DNA from: Bacteroidaceae bacterium
Lineage (GTDB): Bacteria; Bacteroidota; Bacteroidia; Bacteroidales; Bacteroidaceae
Length of the DNA: 32,451 nucleotides
Direction of reading: 5' to 3'
Assembly (NCBI GenBank): GCA_017540585.1
Contig: JAFYAT010000141.1
Location: 1 to 32,451 of the forward strand
Positions 31,424-32,451 of the stretch are shown piece after piece. Within the stretch, counting starts at the first letter, position 1. Each line of letters starts with the position of its first letter. The position numbers were made by a program, and so were the translations under genes. The notes under the pieces were generated by a model. It saw nothing but the letters and a program-made list of their open reading frames with translations. It was not told where the DNA came from and did not search any database.

Positions 31424-31855
31424 CTATAAGCCATTAGAGAGTTTTAAGCTATGCATATACCCAGCAAAAAGCAACCCTGGACCTAAAACCACCAGCAATG
31501 CCAAAATAAGACAGATCCATCTTTTATCCAATTTGTATTTCTGCATTATTGGCTTTGCATTATTTATAAAATTTGTCCTTTTACCAAAGAACCAAAAAAT
31601 AAAAAAAGCAGAAAGTACCAATATTATCCAATACCAATATTTTGCCCCTGCAATTGAAGAAAATGAAACGCCAAACCATAATAACAGTTTAACCAAACCA
31701 AACATAAATGTCATTGCAAAAGAAATAGACAAAGCAATCTTTGCCCCAAATATGTCATTTTCTTCGCAAACACTTTCAAACCTTCCGCGATACATGATAT
31801 ACAGTAACAAATCAAATACAATCATATGATTTATAGTATTTATAACACAATTCAT
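31424..31855 (-). CDS. Four-helix membrane protein, putative immunity protein
   Basis: 143 residues with four likely membrane helices: about 3-21 (VINTINHMIVFDLLLYIMY), 38-64 (KIALSISFAMTFMFGLVKLL), 73-91 (YWYWIILVLSAFFIFWFFG) and 112-135 (RWICLILALLVVLGPGLLFA). No homologous family is recognised. Its ATG overlaps the TGA of the preceding gene (ATGA), implying coupled translation. Four-helix inner-membrane proteins of this size are the usual immunity partners of pore-forming toxins, and the upstream gene ends in a glycine-rich hydrophobic segment. AT content is clearly higher than in neighbouring genes, suggesting transfer. The immunity role is inferred. Confidence 0.6.
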   Translation of the reverse strand: MNCVINTINHMIVFDLLLYIMYRGRFESVCEENDIFGAKIALSISFAMTFMFGLVKLLLWFGVSFSSIAGAKYWYWIILVLSAFFIFWFFGKRTNFINNAKPIMQKYKLDKRWICLILALLVVLGPGLLFAGYMHSLKLSNGL

Positions 31856-32451
31856 TCAAAGTGACTTTTGAGGCAGGAGTCCCATAGTAAACCACCAGCA
31901 AAACAAGCTGCTGCTGTAACAGGTCCTCCAGCCATAGCACCGATCGACAAGCCAAGACTTACACAATTATTTACTGTAAAACCAGTTTGTGATATCTCAT
32001 AAAAGCTACATGCTATACCTATGCCACCTAAAGCATTACCAACTCTTCCTAAAGTTTTTGCAGCCCGTTGTGCATATTCCATAGAATATCTTATGCCAGC
32101 AGCTCCTTTAACGATATATTTCCCATTGACTTTTCTAAGCACCTCTGGTCCATAATGTTTACCACTAGCTGTTGTCCAATATGGTCTTACTTGACCTGCA
32201 ACTTTTTCACAATGGTATCTATTATAAGAAGCTCTAGAAACAGCAAATCCAACAATAGAAGCCCCATAATTAGTAGCAGAAGCCAATCTCGACCATACGG
32301 AACTCTTTGCATTTGCATACCTCTCCGACATCAAATTCTCACTATTCTTCTGTCTTTCCGTATATGGGGCAAATGGATATGGCTCTTGTTCACAATTTTC
32401 ATCGTATTCTACTTGAACGTCATCGTCATGCATCGCATGATTAAACGTAGA
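31852..32451 (-). CDS. Partial gene: C-terminal end of a putative polymorphic toxin
   Basis: The reading frame is open to the window edge (six codons before the first ATG at 32433 encode STFNHA with no stop), so the gene probably starts outside and only about 199 C-terminal residues are seen. After an acidic start (DDDVQVEYDENCEQEPYPFA) comes a Ser/Arg/Tyr-rich part (WSRLASATNYGASIVGFAVS) and a segment VRPYWTTASGKHYGPEVLRK. The last 70 residues are glycine- and alanine-rich and hydrophobic (LGRVGNALGGIGIACSFYEI, VSLGLSIGAMAGGPVTAAAC), like the membrane-inserting domains of secreted effectors. ATGA overlap with the four-helix membrane protein supports a toxin-immunity pair. No catalytic motif is seen. 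AT-rich compared with the rest of the window. Confidence 0.55.
   Translation of the reverse strand, partial: STFNHAMHDDDVQVEYDENCEQEPYPFAPYTERQKNSENLMSERYANAKSSVWSRLASATNYGASIVGFAVSRASYNRYHCEKVAGQVRPYWTTASGKHYGPEVLRKVNGKYIVKGAAGIRYSMEYAQRAAKTLGRVGNALGGIGIACSFYEISQTGFTVNNCVSLGLSIGAMAGGPVTAAACFAGGLLWDSCLKSHFE

Noticed and set aside
31533-31829. 98-codon plus-strand open frame
   Set aside because: Antisense to the membrane protein, whose start overlaps the preceding gene in ATGA style and whose helices are clear.

Overview
The window is chromosomal DNA from a Bacteroidota bacterium, most likely of the Prevotella group (Prevotellaceae). The evidence is the Bacteroidota-type promoter (TTTG, about 20 bases, TAnnTTTG) in front of several genes, no Shine-Dalgarno signals, the order rplM-rpsI-rpsB-tsf, outer-membrane beta-barrel and TonB-dependent receptor genes, a calycin-like protein with a Prevotella-style C-terminal tail, and a probable type IX secretion (T9SS) sorting tail on a CotH-family protein. 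I saw no rRNA, tRNA or CRISPR array. The species call is inference.

Layout. 1-948 is a gene-free, AT-rich stretch with promoter boxes, a dispersed repeat and GTAC-centred palindromes. 949-3954 (+) encodes a large outer-membrane barrel. 3955-5209 is a 1.25 kb gap between convergent genes, with terminators and a candidate minus-strand non-coding transcript. 5210-10342 (-) is an operon: CotH-like secreted protein, radical SAM protein, dipeptidyl peptidase IV. 10415-13650 (+) is the translation operon rplM-rpsI-rpsB-tsf with a structured leader, two further intercistronic hairpins and a clear terminator. 13651-14723 is a repeat-dense gap: 51-base imperfect inverted repeats bounding a composite palindrome, then four GC-rich palindromic elements. 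14724-15326 (-) is a small lipoprotein, divergent from 15465-18164 (+), which holds a CCA-adding-enzyme-type nucleotidyltransferase and a GH105-type hydrolase. 18326-23026 (+) holds sppA, lpxK, gmk and thiL. 23270-26926 (-) is an ECF sigma operon: sigma factor, membrane protein with a glycan-binding-like ectodomain, TPR lipoprotein, a frameshifted gene and a DUF4846 lipoprotein. 27535-31187 (+) holds a TonB-dependent receptor and a calycin-like secreted protein. 31424-32451 (-) is an AT-rich pair that looks like the C-terminal end of a polymorphic toxin and a four-helix membrane immunity protein; the toxin gene runs off the window.

How the parts fit. The core genes serve translation (rplM, rpsI, rpsB, tsf, the tRNA nucleotidyltransferase), envelope biogenesis (lpxK, sppA) and nucleotide or cofactor supply (gmk, thiL). 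The accessory genes face outwards: receptors, secreted hydrolases, a glycan-sensing-type sigma/anti-sigma unit and a competition cassette. The least explained parts are the 13.7-14.7 kb repeat region, the sigma/anti-sigma operon and the toxin/immunity-like pair at the right edge.
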